Assembly (NCBI GenBank): GCA_963931635.1
Contig: OZ007034.1
Coordinates: 1,364,001-1,428,000, forward strand
Direction of reading: 5' to 3'
Source: Caccoplasma sp905210875
GTDB lineage: Bacteria; Bacteroidota; Bacteroidia; Bacteroidales; UBA11471
Length of the DNA stretch: 64,000 nt
The notes beneath the pieces were generated by a model. It was not told the DNA's origin, made no database searches, and was given only the letters and a program-made list of their open reading frames with translations. Shown here one piece after another: positions 26,021 through 34,885 of the stretch. The position numbers and the translations under genes are program-made. Within the stretch, counting starts at the first letter, position 1. Each line of letters opens with the position of its first letter.

Positions 26021-27013
26021 TTAGAAATAATGTATTCCCATGATTTGTTTGACCTCGGCTATGGTCTTTACAGCATTCTCTCTTGCCTTTTCGGCCCCTT
26101 GTGTGATTACCTTTTTCATGTAAGCGTCATCGCTCTTGATTTCGGTAATGCGTTCTCTGATGGGGGTCGTCACTTTCAAGATATCTTCGGCCAATTGTTT
26201 CTTCATGTCGCCGTATCGTATTTCGCAGTTGTTGTATTTTTCTTCGAAATAGTTGTAGGTGTCGGGCGATGATACCACCTTCATGATGGTGAAGAGATTT
26301 TCTATGGGAAGGGGTTTGGGTGCGTTGGGAGTTTGGGGACCTTCGTCGGTGACAGCTCGCATGACCTTTTTCCTCAAGGTTTTCTCGTCGTCGATGAGGT
26401 AGATGCAGTTTCCTTCTGATTTTCCCATCTTGCCGCTGCCGTCGAGTCCCGGAATTTTTATGGATTCTTCGCCGAAGTTATAGCTGGTGGGTTCGGGAAA
26501 ATATTCAACACCATAGATGGTATTGAACCGGCGGGCAAACCGGCGGGTCATTTCGAGGTGTTGTTCCTGGTCTTTTCCTACGGGTACTTTTGTGGCCTTG
26601 TGTATGATGATGTCGGCCGCCATGAGGGTAGGATAGGTGAGCAGTCCGGCATTGACGTTGTCGGGCTGTTTGCGCACTTTGTCTTTAAACGAAGCAGTGC
26701 GGGCAAGTTCGCCAACATAGGCATGCATGTTGAGCAGCAGGTAAAGTTCCGATACTTCGGGCAGGTCGCTCTGTATAAAGAGCGAGCAGGCTTCGGGGTC
26801 GAGTCCTGCTGCCAGGTATTCTGCCAAAATGTTTTTTACATTTATCGGCAACATTTTGGGGTCGGGGTGAGTGGTCAGGGAGTGCAGGTCGGCAATGAAA
26901 AAGTAACAATCATTTTCATATTGCATTTTTACAAAGTTGCGCAGCGCTCCGTAGTAATTGCCCAAATGCAGGTTTCCGGTCGAGCGTATGCCGCTTACGA
27001 CAATTTCTCTCAT
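26021..27013 (-). CDS. trpS: Tryptophan--tRNA ligase
   Basis: 330 residues, standard class I length. The HIGH-like motif is STGNLHLGNYYG near residues 11-22, and the KMSKS-like motif is GKMGKSEGN near 191-199. Rossmann-fold landmarks DLHSLT and GKDQEQH follow the family. It charges tRNA-Trp in the cytosol. It stands alone, with its promoter at 27056. Confidence 0.97.
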   Translation of the reverse strand: MREIVVSGIRSTGNLHLGNYYGALRNFVKMQYENDCYFFIADLHSLTTHPDPKMLPINVKNILAEYLAAGLDPEACSLFIQSDLPEVSELYLLLNMHAYVGELARTASFKDKVRKQPDNVNAGLLTYPTLMAADIIIHKATKVPVGKDQEQHLEMTRRFARRFNTIYGVEYFPEPTSYNFGEESIKIPGLDGSGKMGKSEGNCIYLIDDEKTLRKKVMRAVTDEGPQTPNAPKPLPIENLFTIMKVVSSPDTYNYFEEKYNNCEIRYGDMKKQLAEDILKVTTPIRERITEIKSDDAYMKKVITQGAEKARENAVKTIAEVKQIMGIHYF

Positions 27014-27055
27014 ATAGGGTAGTTTTTTATGGGTTTTATAAAGAGATTATCGACA

Positions 27056-27063
27056 CAAAGGTA
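27056..27063 (-). promoter_or_regulatory. -7 element of trpS promoter
   Basis: TACCTTTG on the minus strand fits TAnnTTTG and lies 43 bases before the trpS start. The -33 position reads TTTC rather than TTTG. Confidence 0.55.
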
Positions 27064-27245
27064 ACGATAAAACCTGAAAATGAGAAATGACCCTATGAAA
27101 TGTTTTTTTGACAAAGGAGTGCGGTGTCGGTTTGTTCAATAGCAGCCTTTCTCTCTTTCTTATGTGAAGTTTTGGGCCTTAAAGAGAGTAGATCTGTCCT
27201 CCGGCGAACGGATTCTTTGTTTGCGAAAAATCGGGTAATGTATGT

Positions 27246-28187
27246 CTATTTCTTTCGACTCGGAAGCAAGACTTGTTGCATTCGTCTTATCAGTAGTCTC
27301 ATTTGGCGAAGGCTTAACGATTTTCCTGCTATGATGAGCAGTACGCCGGCCAATATGAATATGATGCCCAAGGCCAGTCGATGCGTAAATGCTTCGCCGA
27401 ATACGCACACGCCGATGGCCACTGCTGTCAGCGGCTCCAACGCTCCCAGAATGGCTGTGGGTGTAGAGCCTATGTTGCGTACCGATATCGACATGGTTAC
27501 CAGAGAAATAACGGTGGGAAGGATTGCCAGCATAATGGCAAAGAACCACATAAATGGGGTGGTAAGTGGTTGCAGATAGTAGCTTTTGTCGGTACAGGAA
27601 TGTATGATAATAACCAGAATGCAGAAAAGAAGAACGTAAAAAGTGAGTTTGACCGAGGACATGCGTAAACCCGAACGGTTGACGATGATGATGTAAAGTG
27701 CGTATGATAGAGATGAGGCCATAACCAGTACAATACCTATGGTACTGAGCACTTCGTTGCCATCGCCTTTGTACAACATGGCGATTCCTCCTAAAGCCAG
27801 TGCAATGGATACGGTTGTGGATATGGTGATTTTTTCTTTGAAGAACAGTGCCATGATGACTGCTACCATGATGGGGTAGACAAAGAGCAGAGTCGATGCC
27901 ACACCGGCATCCATGAAGTGGAAACTGCTGAACAGGGTGAGAGACGAAATGGCAAAGAGGACACCCAAGCCGCCTAAGATGGAGAGCTCTTTAAGAGTTA
28001 CGGCAAAAGAAACTCTTTGTACTTTCATGATGCCCATCAGGACGATAGCCGCCAGAAAATAGCGATAGAACAGTACCGAGTCGGTATTCAGTCCTGCTTG
28101 ATAAAGATATAGGGCTCCGAGGGGATTGGTCCCGTAACTGACGGCGGCAATGATGCCGCATAGAGTACCTTTGGTCTGGGGTGTCAT
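27246..28187 (-). CDS. EamA-family (DMT) transporter
   Basis: 313 residues from ATG 28185-28187, with about ten hydrophobic helices in two EamA repeats. The first repeat opens GTLCGIIAAVSYGTNPLGAL and the second contains ALYIIIVNRSG. The frame is open 16 codons further, but those codons overlie the promoter (28206-28236), so they are excluded. Members export amino acids or other small metabolites; the substrate is unknown here. It lies upstream of trpS, with 232 bases between them in which I see only the trpS promoter. Confidence 0.88.
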   Translation of the reverse strand: MTPQTKGTLCGIIAAVSYGTNPLGALYLYQAGLNTDSVLFYRYFLAAIVLMGIMKVQRVSFAVTLKELSILGGLGVLFAISSLTLFSSFHFMDAGVASTLLFVYPIMVAVIMALFFKEKITISTTVSIALALGGIAMLYKGDGNEVLSTIGIVLVMASSLSYALYIIIVNRSGLRMSSVKLTFYVLLFCILVIIIHSCTDKSYYLQPLTTPFMWFFAIMLAILPTVISLVTMSISVRNIGSTPTAILGALEPLTAVAIGVCVFGEAFTHRLALGIIFILAGVLLIIAGKSLSLRQMRLLIRRMQQVLLPSRKK

Positions 28188-28205
28188 TTCATTTTTTTTG
28201 CGCCG

Positions 28206-28236
28206 CAAATTTACGTTGTTCGTTATAGGGTACAAA
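28206..28236 (-). promoter_or_regulatory. Promoter of the EamA transporter gene
   Basis: Minus strand TTTG (28233-28236), a 19-base spacer, then TAAATTTG (28206-28213): a full consensus. It places the start of RNA just before the ATG at 28187. Confidence 0.8.
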
Positions 28237-28388
28237 ATGAAAATCTCTCTTCGATACAGTCGTTTTGATTTTTTGACTAATTATTCTGCTTTGGAGAAGG
28301 CTGTGATATTCGACAAAAAACGCTTCTTGTGAGAATTGTGGGCCGAGGTCGACAACATTTCTTTTGAGAAAGTGCAGTTTGTAGAAAT

Positions 28389-28420
28389 AAAAAAATCTCC
28401 GGTTTACCGGAGATTTTTTA
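28389..28420. terminator. Terminator after the Lrp-type gene
   Basis: AAAATCTCCGG and CCGGAGATTTT pair around a TTTA loop, with A- and T-runs on both sides, so it works in either direction. It lies 55 bases past the stop of the minus-strand regulator. Confidence 0.88.
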
Positions 28421-28474
28421 TGGTCTTTTTCAACTGCTATTCTATATGGTTTGTCTGGTCACGTTCAGAATCGA

Positions 28475-29050
28475 TTAGCTGTTGTGACTGTTGCTTTTGC
28501 GACCTCTTTTCTTTTTTACGGGTTCTTCGGGCAGGTCGGCCAGGTCTTCGCTAGGTTCCATAGCGATTTCTTCTTTCTCGTAAGTAGCGAGGTTTTCAAT
28601 GGGCAACTGGCGGCGGAATGCCTCTTTGAAAGAGATAATCGACTCGGTGCGAGCCAATCCCAACGGTTGCAGTTTGGTATGAATAATTTGCAACATGTGG
28701 CTGTTGTTGCGGGCATATATTTTCAAAAACATATCATATTTTCCCGTGGTATAGTGGCACTCCACAACTTCGGGAATTTCTTTCAGTTTTTCTATGACAT
28801 CCTTGAACTGACCCGGGCTTTGCAGGAAAACTCCGATATAGGCGCAGGTTTCAAAGCCGATGCGATTGGAATCAAGTGTGAATTCCGAACCTTTTATGAT
28901 ACCGAGGTTGGTAAGTTTTTGCACCCTTTGGTGTATGGCAGCACCCGAAACATTACATTCGCGAGCTACTTCGAGAAAGGGAATACGTGCATTAGATGCG
29001 ATAAGTCTCAGAATTTTATAATCGAGATTATCCAGTTGATGATGTCCCAT
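28475..29050 (-). CDS. Lrp/AsnC-family transcription regulator with basic AT-hook-like tail
   Basis: 191 residues from ATG 29048-29050; upstream codons are excluded by the promoter at 29076. The winged HTH is at about residues 8-55 (LDYKILRLIASNARIPFLEV, then SGAAIHQRVQKL). The RAM ligand-binding domain follows to about residue 145. The last 40 residues are an acidic linker and the basic end KKKRGRKSN. The usual Lrp length is about 150-165, so this tail is extra. Such proteins sense amino acids and bend DNA in octamers; the tail may add minor-groove binding (inference). Confidence 0.9.
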   Translation of the reverse strand: MGHHQLDNLDYKILRLIASNARIPFLEVARECNVSGAAIHQRVQKLTNLGIIKGSEFTLDSNRIGFETCAYIGVFLQSPGQFKDVIEKLKEIPEVVECHYTTGKYDMFLKIYARNNSHMLQIIHTKLQPLGLARTESIISFKEAFRRQLPIENLATYEKEEIAMEPSEDLADLPEEPVKKKRGRKSNSHNS

Positions 29051-29075
29051 AATATTATGTGTATGTTTAGCCTTA

Positions 29076-29083
29076 CAAAGATA
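29076..29083 (-). promoter_or_regulatory. -7 element of the Lrp-type gene
   Basis: TATCTTTG on the minus strand, 26 bases before the start codon. The upstream DNA is very rich in A+T. It diverges from the acetyltransferase promoter at 29155, so the regulator could control both. Confidence 0.65.
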
Positions 29084-29154
29084 ATGAAAAAATACATATT
29101 GCATTAAAAACGAATAAAAATATTATCTTTGTTCGATAAAAGAGGCCGAAAATG

Positions 29155-29162
29155 TATATTTG
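29155..29162 (+). promoter_or_regulatory. -7 element of the GNAT/metal-transport genes
   Basis: TATATTTG at 29155-29162 fits TAnnTTTG; a TTTG at 29128-29131 is a possible -33 box with a 23-base spacer. The gene starts at 29237. Confidence 0.6.
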
Positions 29163-29236
29163 CGTTCTCATATTGAGGTGAGCTTTTCGCTATATTTTTG
29201 ACTCGAAGGCATATTTACGGAATTGACGGTTTAGTG

Positions 29237-29806
29237 ATGTTGAACTTAAAAATTGTAACTGCGGCCGATAGTGAGGCCCTTTCTTATATAGAGGGATTGT
29301 ATCTGCAATCGTTCCCGCCCGATGAACGCCGCCCCTTCGACCATATTGTGGCGATGCTTCGTCGTGAGGATTCGCCGTTTGTGATGCGGCTGTTGTGCGA
29401 CGACGACAGAATGGTGGGTTTTATCTCCTGCTGGGAGTGGCCCGACATGGTGTATGGCGAACATTTTGCTGTCGACCCCTCTACCCGCGGAAAAGGTTAT
29501 GGCGGGGAGGCCCTGCGCGTGTTGTGTGGGGAGATAAATCGCCCGATGGTGCTTGAAGTGGAGTGTCCCGGCGACGAGATGTCGCGCCGGCGCATCGGTT
29601 TTTATCAGCGGGCGGGTTTTGTCTTGTCGACCAGACCTTATGTGCAGCCGCCCTATTTCGACGGAGCGGCACCGTTGCCCATGTATCTGATGTTTTACGG
29701 GGCGCCTTCGCAGCCGGGCAGTGAGTTGTTTGACGGCTATTTCGCCAGTGTACGCGACCGTCTGCATCGTTGTGTCTATGACGTGGAGCCGGGAAAGTAT
29801 GTATAG
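29237..29806 (+). CDS. GNAT-family N-acetyltransferase
   Basis: 189 residues from ATG 29237. The acetyl-CoA-binding signature is FAVDPSTRGKGYGGEALRVL near residues 75-94, with R/GxGxG/A as RGKGYG, followed by the usual beta-bulge and RIGFYQRAGF. The substrate is not predictable. It is 37 bases upstream of the znuA-like gene and may share its transcript. An in-frame start 13 codons upstream is possible but lacks homology-like sequence. Confidence 0.85.
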   Translation: MLNLKIVTAADSEALSYIEGLYLQSFPPDERRPFDHIVAMLRREDSPFVMRLLCDDDRMVGFISCWEWPDMVYGEHFAVDPSTRGKGYGGEALRVLCGEINRPMVLEVECPGDEMSRRRIGFYQRAGFVLSTRPYVQPPYFDGAAPLPMYLMFYGAPSQPGSELFDGYFASVRDRLHRCVYDVEPGKYV

Positions 29807-29843
29807 GTATAAGATGTCGGATAAGAAAACAGTATAGACCGAG

Positions 29844-30731
29844 ATGAACAGATGTGGAAAAAACGGTATTCTTTTATGGGCTCTTTGCTGGGTGCTGGGC
29901 GTGTGCGCCTGCTCCGGCCCTGCGCCGGAGAGAATGTCTGTGGCGGTAACGATACCTCCGTTGCAGAACTGGGCCGAACAGTTGGCCGGCGGGCGTGTCG
30001 ATGTGGTGTGTGCCGTGCCCGACGGCGGTAATCCCGAGTCGTATGACCTGCCCCCGTCGGCCATGGTCGAGCTGTCGCGATGCCGCCTCTATTTCAGTTG
30101 TGGCCACCTGGGCTTTGAACGCACCTGGCTGGAAACGTTGGCGAAAAACAACCCTTCGTTGCAGGTGGTCGACCTTTCCCGCGGGTTGCCTCTTCTCTAC
30201 GGCACCCACGTGCATCACCACGGTGAGGAGGAGCATCTGCACCACGGTGCCGACTATCCCGATCCCCACATATGGTGTTCGCCCCGGCTGGCCCGTCGCA
30301 TGGTAGAATCGATGTACCGGGCTTTGGTCGAGGTCGATTCGGCCGGTGCCACTGTCTATGAGGCCAATTACCGACGCCTTGATGCTGAACTGGCCCGTGT
30401 CGACTCTCTGCTCACGGCAGAGTTGGCTTCTGTGGCCGGGAAGGCTTTTGCCGTCTATCACCCTACGCTCTCGTACTGGGCGGCCGATTACGGCCTGCGG
30501 CAACTGGCCCTCGAACCCGATGGTAAGTCGCCCACTCCTCAATATCTGTGCACGATGGTCGATTCGGCCCGTCGTGCCGGTGTCGAGGTGGTTTTCGTTC
30601 AGCGGGAGTTTGACCCCCGCCAGGCCGAGACCTTTGCCCGCGAGGTGGGTTGTCGTACCATGATGATTAATCCGCTGGCCTATGATTGGAGTGATGAAAT
30701 AAAGCGTATTGCCGATGCTTTTGTGCGATAA
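29844..30731 (+). CDS. Zinc/manganese-type ABC transporter substrate-binding lipoprotein
   Basis: 295 residues. A hydrophobic signal ends in a Cys (lipobox around V20-C-A-C23), so the protein is likely lipid-anchored. The fold is ZnuA/TroA-like: H142 (PDPHIWCSP), H206 (VYHPTLSYWAADYGL) and D281 (NPLAYDW) fit metal-ligand positions. The first ligand position, usually His in a 'PHxY' motif, is Glu65 here (NPESYD). A His-rich loop at 122-134 is typical of zinc binders. It overlaps the ATPase gene by 17 bases. No permease gene is adjacent. Confidence 0.88.
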   Translation: MNRCGKNGILLWALCWVLGVCACSGPAPERMSVAVTIPPLQNWAEQLAGGRVDVVCAVPDGGNPESYDLPPSAMVELSRCRLYFSCGHLGFERTWLETLAKNNPSLQVVDLSRGLPLLYGTHVHHHGEEEHLHHGADYPDPHIWCSPRLARRMVESMYRALVEVDSAGATVYEANYRRLDAELARVDSLLTAELASVAGKAFAVYHPTLSYWAADYGLRQLALEPDGKSPTPQYLCTMVDSARRAGVEVVFVQREFDPRQAETFAREVGCRTMMINPLAYDWSDEIKRIADAFVR

Positions 30732-31389
30732 AAAACAGATTGTTTTGCGTCATGTCGATTTGCGGTATGACAACCGTTTGACGCTCTCCGACGTCTCGTT
30801 GCAGATAGACCGGGGCGATTTTGTCTTGATTAAGGGCCCCAATGGTGGCGGTAAGACGACGCTGTTGCGGGTCGTCCTGGGGCTGTTGCCGCCCGCCCGG
30901 GGTGATGTGTCGTACTATCGCGACGGGGCGACGGTCACTTCGCTTAACATCGGGTATCTCCCGCAAAAGAGCCGCATCGACTCCCACTTCCCGATTACGG
31001 TATCGGAGGTGATGGCTATGGGGTTGCTCGGCCGGAAGATGGCGCGTCGGGAGGCCCGCCGCCGGGTCGACGATATGTTGCAGCGTATGGAGCTGGTCGA
31101 TTATGCGTCGGCTTCGATTGGAGAGTTGTCGGGCGGGCAGTTGCAGCGGGTGCTGTTCGGACGGGCGTTGATTACCGACCCCGAGGTGCTCGTCCTTGAT
31201 GAGCCCACATCGTATGTCGACCATCGTTTCGGTTCGATGATGATAGACCTCCTGCGCGAGGCCAATCGGTCGGCGACGGTGGTGCTGGTTACGCACGAAG
31301 AGGGTATTTTCGAGCCCTTGGCCACACGACAGTTCATGGTGCATAAATATGTGGAGGAGATTCCGTCGCAGGGCGGAACCCTTATTTGA
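30715..31389 (+). CDS. Metal-type ABC transporter ATP-binding protein (ZnuC/MntB-like)
   Basis: 224 residues from ATG 30715; a TTG at 30709 is an alternative. Walker A GPNGGGKTT at 41-49, signature LSGGQ at 138-142, Walker B VLVLDEP at 158-164, and H-loop VTHEEG. It should power metal uptake with the upstream binding protein. The downstream neighbour is dprA on the opposite strand (8-base convergent overlap), so the membrane permease is missing from this operon and must be elsewhere, or the pair is incomplete. Confidence 0.88.
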   Translation: MLLCDKKQIVLRHVDLRYDNRLTLSDVSLQIDRGDFVLIKGPNGGGKTTLLRVVLGLLPPARGDVSYYRDGATVTSLNIGYLPQKSRIDSHFPITVSEVMAMGLLGRKMARREARRRVDDMLQRMELVDYASASIGELSGGQLQRVLFGRALITDPEVLVLDEPTSYVDHRFGSMMIDLLREANRSATVVLVTHEEGIFEPLATRQFMVHKYVEEIPSQGGTLI

Positions 31390-32497
31390 CGGCTCTGAAA
31401 ATGCCTCCCGGGAGGGTGCGCACGAGCCCTTTGAATTCCATTTCGAGTAGTGTCGACAACACTTCACCGGCCGGCAGTCCTGCCGCCACGGTGAGTGGAT
31501 TGATTTGCATTTCGCCATGGTCTTGCAGTATTCGCAGGATCAGGGCCTCTTTTTCGCTGATATCGGGAAACAGGGGTTGTTGACGGCACTCTTTCGGGCT
31601 GACGGTGGTTTCCCAGCCCAAGGCCTCTACAATATCCGCGGCCGAGGTTACAAGAGCGGCAATGTTGTCGTGTATGAGACGGTTGCAGCCGGCCGAACTT
31701 TCCTGCCCGATGTTGCCCGGCAGGGCAAATACGTCGCGGTTGTAGTCGCGGGCCAGTCGTGCGGTGATGAGGGCGCCGCCCTTCTCGGCCGACTCCACGA
31801 CCAGTGTGGCCTCGCTCATGCCGGCCACGATGCGGTTGCGCGCCACGAAGTTTACTTTCAGTATGGGCTGTTGTGAGGTGTATTCGGTGAGCAGTCCTCC
31901 GTGACGTTCGGCCTCTTGTGCCGTGGCGCAGTGGGCCGACGGGTAGAGCGTGTGCAGTCCGTGGGCCAGTACGCCGATGGTGGGGAGGCTGTTTTTCAGG
32001 GCCTCGCGGTGGGCACAGATGTCGATGCCGTAGGCCATGCCGCTGACAATGGTGAGCCCCGGAACGGCACGAGACAGGTCGGCCAGCAGGTCGGTACAGA
32101 AGTCGCGTCCGTAGCGTGTTGCCTTGCGGGTGCCGACGATGCTCAGTACCCGATGGGGATTGGGGTTGCCCTCGCCCTTGAAATAGAGCATCAGGGGCGC
32201 GTCGGGACATTCATGCAGCAGTGCAGGATAGTCGGGGTCGGTAAAGAAAAGCGGGGTGATGTTTTTCTGCTCGATAAATCTTATCTCGGTATCGGCGGCT
32301 GCGAGGGCTCTCTGGCGGCTTTCGAGGTCGAACAGCGGCGCAACGGTGCCCACCTTCTCGCGCCAACTCTCGGGCGATGCGTCGAACAGGGCCTCCATGT
32401 CGCCGTCGGCCGGCAACAGCCGCTCGGCGGCTTGCCGGTTCATGCCCTTCATCAGCGAAAGGGCTATGGCATATCGGAGGCCGGTTGTGGGTATCAC
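31382..32497 (-). CDS. dprA: DNA-processing protein DprA
   Basis: 371 residues. An N-terminal SAM-like region is followed by the Rossmann-like DNA_processg_A core (LSIVGTRKATRYGRDF, near 118-133; SGMAYGIDICAHREAL; FVARNRIVAGMS; ESAEKGGALITA). The C-terminal winged helix (EALILRILQDHGEMQINPLT onward) is complete. DprA loads RecA on incoming single-stranded DNA during transformation. It is the last gene of a minus-strand run after hflX and the thioesterase, five bases from the latter. Confidence 0.95.
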   Translation of the reverse strand: MIPTTGLRYAIALSLMKGMNRQAAERLLPADGDMEALFDASPESWREKVGTVAPLFDLESRQRALAAADTEIRFIEQKNITPLFFTDPDYPALLHECPDAPLMLYFKGEGNPNPHRVLSIVGTRKATRYGRDFCTDLLADLSRAVPGLTIVSGMAYGIDICAHREALKNSLPTIGVLAHGLHTLYPSAHCATAQEAERHGGLLTEYTSQQPILKVNFVARNRIVAGMSEATLVVESAEKGGALITARLARDYNRDVFALPGNIGQESSAGCNRLIHDNIAALVTSAADIVEALGWETTVSPKECRQQPLFPDISEKEALILRILQDHGEMQINPLTVAAGLPAGEVLSTLLEMEFKGLVRTLPGGIFRAVK

Positions 32498-32502
32498 GGT
32501 GG

Positions 32503-32913
32503 TTACGACAGGTAGTCCTTGAAATACTCGGCCAGCTCGTCGCCCCGGGTGGCGTGGCCGTTGACGGTGGCTACACTCTCTACCTTTCCGCGGGTGCAGA
32601 GCTTGTCGTCGCTTTTGCGGTAGATGTCCTGATAAAAGACATATTTGGACCCTTCACGCCGCAGGTACAGCCGGCACACGGCTATGTCTTTGCTGCGCAG
32701 GGATACGCGGTATTCGATGTCGACCCGACGAACCACACACTCGATGCCCAGCTCGCGCAGGTCGGTAAATCCTTTGCCTGCACTTAGGAGAAATTCGTGG
32801 CGGGCGTGTTCCATGTAGTGCTGGTAGTTGGCATTGTTGACGATGCCTTGCATGTCGCATTCGTAGTCGCGCACCTTTAACTCAATTTCGTGTATGTAGT
32901 GTGGCTTTTCCAT
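32503..32913 (-). CDS. Acyl-CoA thioesterase, 4-hydroxybenzoyl-CoA thioesterase type (hot-dog fold)
   Basis: 136 residues from ATG 32911-32913. The start KVRDYECDMQGIVNNANYQH carries the catalytic Asp of the hot-dog/YbgC family in the D-x-x-G-x-V-x-N-x-x-Y pattern. It hydrolyses an acyl-CoA, exact substrate unknown. The frame opens 19 codons earlier inside hflX, but that part is not family-like. It is 13 bases from hflX. Confidence 0.88.
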   Translation of the reverse strand: MEKPHYIHEIELKVRDYECDMQGIVNNANYQHYMEHARHEFLLSAGKGFTDLRELGIECVVRRVDIEYRVSLRSKDIAVCRLYLRREGSKYVFYQDIYRKSDDKLCTRGKVESVATVNGHATRGDELAEYFKDYLS

Positions 32914-32926
32914 AGAGGAAGGGTTT

Positions 32927-34162
32927 TTAAAGGGTTTCGTTGTTGTCGTCGAGCGAGTCGTATTTCTCAAAGAGAAAGTCGTTGTAGGGGAAGCGGGTGA
33001 CGTGTATCTCTTTTACCCGCTGGTAGAGAAGCTGTTTCAACTCTTCGATGTTGCTGCGTTCGCGGGCCGAGATGAAGATGCAGTTTTCGTGCATACGCGA
33101 CATCCACGACTCTTTCAGTTCATCGAGGGTGATGTTTTCCCGGGTGCGTGGCGACAGGTCGTCGGGCTCTTTCTCGACGTGCTTGTAGGCGTCGATTTTG
33201 TTGAAGACGAGAATCATGGGTTTGTCGGTGGCGTTGCACACCTCATACAGGGTCTTGTTCACGATTTCGATTTGCTCCTCGAAAGCGGGGTGGGAGATGT
33301 CGACAATGTGCAGGAGCAGGTCGGCCTCGCGCACCTCGTCGAGGGTCGACTTGAACGACTCGACCAGGTGGGTGGGCAGTTTGCGAATGAACCCTACCGT
33401 GTCGGTGAGCAGGAACGGCAGGTTGTCGATGATGACCTTGCGCACCGTCGTGTCGAGGGTGGCGAAGAGTTTGTTCTCGGCAAAGACCTCCGATTTGCTC
33501 AACAGGTTCATCAGGGTCGATTTTCCCACGTTGGTATATCCCACGAGAGCCACGCGCACCATCTTTCCGCGGTTTTTTCGCTGGATACTCTTTTGCCGGT
33601 CGATGTGTTTCAACTCCTGTTTGAGCAGGGCGATTTTGTCGAGAATGATACGGCGGTCGGTCTCGATTTGTGTCTCACCGGGACCGCGCATACCGATACC
33701 GCCCCGTTGCCGTTCGAGGTGGGTCCACAGCCGGGTAAGGCGCGGCAGCAGGTATTGGTACTGGGCCAGTTCCACCTGGGTCTTGGCGTGGGCCGTCTGG
33801 GCCCGTTTGGCAAATATGTCGAGAATGAGGCTTGTGCGGTCGAGAATCTTCACCTGCAATGCCTGCTCTATGTTTTTCAGTTGCTTGGGCGAGAGTTCGT
33901 CGTCGCAGATGACCAGTCCTATCTCGTTCTCTTCGACAAAGGCTTTTATCTCGGCCAGCTTGCCGCTGCCCACAAAGGTTACCGAGTTGGGCTGGTCGAT
34001 GCGTTGCAGGAATTTCTTGACCGGTTCGGCACCGGCGGTTTCGGCAAGAAATGCCAGTTCGTCGAGGTATTCGTTGGCTTTGGCTTCGTTCTGTGTGGGG
34101 GTAATCAGGCCCACCAGTACGGCGCGTTCGTTTACTTCTTCGGTGAGTATGAATTCTTTCAT
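32927..34162 (-). CDS. hflX: GTPase HflX
   Basis: 411 residues from ATG 34160-34162. The N-terminal HflX subdomain includes GSGKLAEIKAFVEENEIGLV and RGGIGMRGPGETQIETDRR, a family signature. The G domain has G1 VALVGYTNVGKST, G3 DTVGF and G4 NKID. It splits stalled or heat-damaged ribosomes. It begins the hflX-thioesterase-dprA run, with its own -7 element at 34273. Confidence 0.96.
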   Translation of the reverse strand: MKEFILTEEVNERAVLVGLITPTQNEAKANEYLDELAFLAETAGAEPVKKFLQRIDQPNSVTFVGSGKLAEIKAFVEENEIGLVICDDELSPKQLKNIEQALQVKILDRTSLILDIFAKRAQTAHAKTQVELAQYQYLLPRLTRLWTHLERQRGGIGMRGPGETQIETDRRIILDKIALLKQELKHIDRQKSIQRKNRGKMVRVALVGYTNVGKSTLMNLLSKSEVFAENKLFATLDTTVRKVIIDNLPFLLTDTVGFIRKLPTHLVESFKSTLDEVREADLLLHIVDISHPAFEEQIEIVNKTLYEVCNATDKPMILVFNKIDAYKHVEKEPDDLSPRTRENITLDELKESWMSRMHENCIFISARERSNIEELKQLLYQRVKEIHVTRFPYNDFLFEKYDSLDDNNETL

Positions 34163-34272
34163 GCTGGGTTGTTTACACAATATGTGGCGAGCGGCAGAGC
34201 GGCGGCGGTGAAGATGGCGAGCGGTACTCTCTCTGTCCTTCCCTCCGGCGCCGGGCTTCCGGCTGTTCCATA

Positions 34273-34280
34273 CAAAGATA
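34273..34280 (-). promoter_or_regulatory. -7 element of hflX promoter
   Basis: TATCTTTG on the minus strand, 110 bases before the hflX ATG. No clear TTTG at the -33 position. Confidence 0.5.
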
Positions 34281-34307
34281 AGAAGATATTTCGGAATATC
34301 GTTACCG

Positions 34308-34880
34308 TCAGACTGTTTTGTCGTCGGCCGAAGTGCGGCGAATCACCCGTGCGGGGTTACCCACGGCGACCGAGTCGTCGGGAATGTCTTTCACCACGAC
34401 GCTCCCGGCTCCGATGACACAGCGGTTGCCTATGGTTACACCCGGGCATATCACCGTGCCGCCTCCTATCCAGCAGTCGTCGCCGATGGTTACCGGTTCG
34501 CCGTGTTCGACGCCGGTGGCCCGTTCGCGATGGTCGAGCGGGTGCATGGGGCAGTATATCTGCACGTTGGGACCGATGAGTATGTTGCGGCCCAGTATCA
34601 CCCGGGCGGTGTCGAGTATGGTGCAGTTGTAGTTGATGAACCCGTTTTCGCCCCCTTCGATGAGGAAACCGAAGTCGCACAGAAACGGCGGCTGCACGAT
34701 GAGCGAGGGGTGTGTATTGGGCAGGAGTTCCCGCAGGGTGTTGTTGCGGGTAAGGCAGTCGGCAAACGATTCGCGATTGTAGCGTTCGGCTATGCGCAGG
34801 GCCTTTTGGTGCAGGGCGGTAAGTTCGGGGTCAAAGGGCGAATAGACTTCGCCGGCCAGCATTTTTTCTTTTTCGGTCAT
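34308..34880 (-). CDS. Sugar O-acetyltransferase (maltose/galactoside type)
   Basis: 190 residues from ATG 34878-34880. The maltose acetyltransferase N-terminal domain (MTEKEKMLAGEVYSPFDPEL) precedes left-handed beta-helix hexapeptide repeats with GDDCWIGGGTVICPGV and GNRCVIGAGSVVVKDIPDDS. The catalytic His is in the segment YCPMHPLDHRERA. It acetylates a sugar hydroxyl from acetyl-CoA. It is five bases after yaaA and likely co-transcribed with it. Confidence 0.92.
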   Translation of the reverse strand: MTEKEKMLAGEVYSPFDPELTALHQKALRIAERYNRESFADCLTRNNTLRELLPNTHPSLIVQPPFLCDFGFLIEGGENGFINYNCTILDTARVILGRNILIGPNVQIYCPMHPLDHRERATGVEHGEPVTIGDDCWIGGGTVICPGVTIGNRCVIGAGSVVVKDIPDDSVAVGNPARVIRRTSADDKTV

Positions 34881-34885
34881 ATCGG

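Noticed and set aside
33002..34417. 471-codon plus-strand frame over hflX
   Set aside because: Antisense to hflX, no conserved sequence; the hflX motifs on the minus strand are complete.
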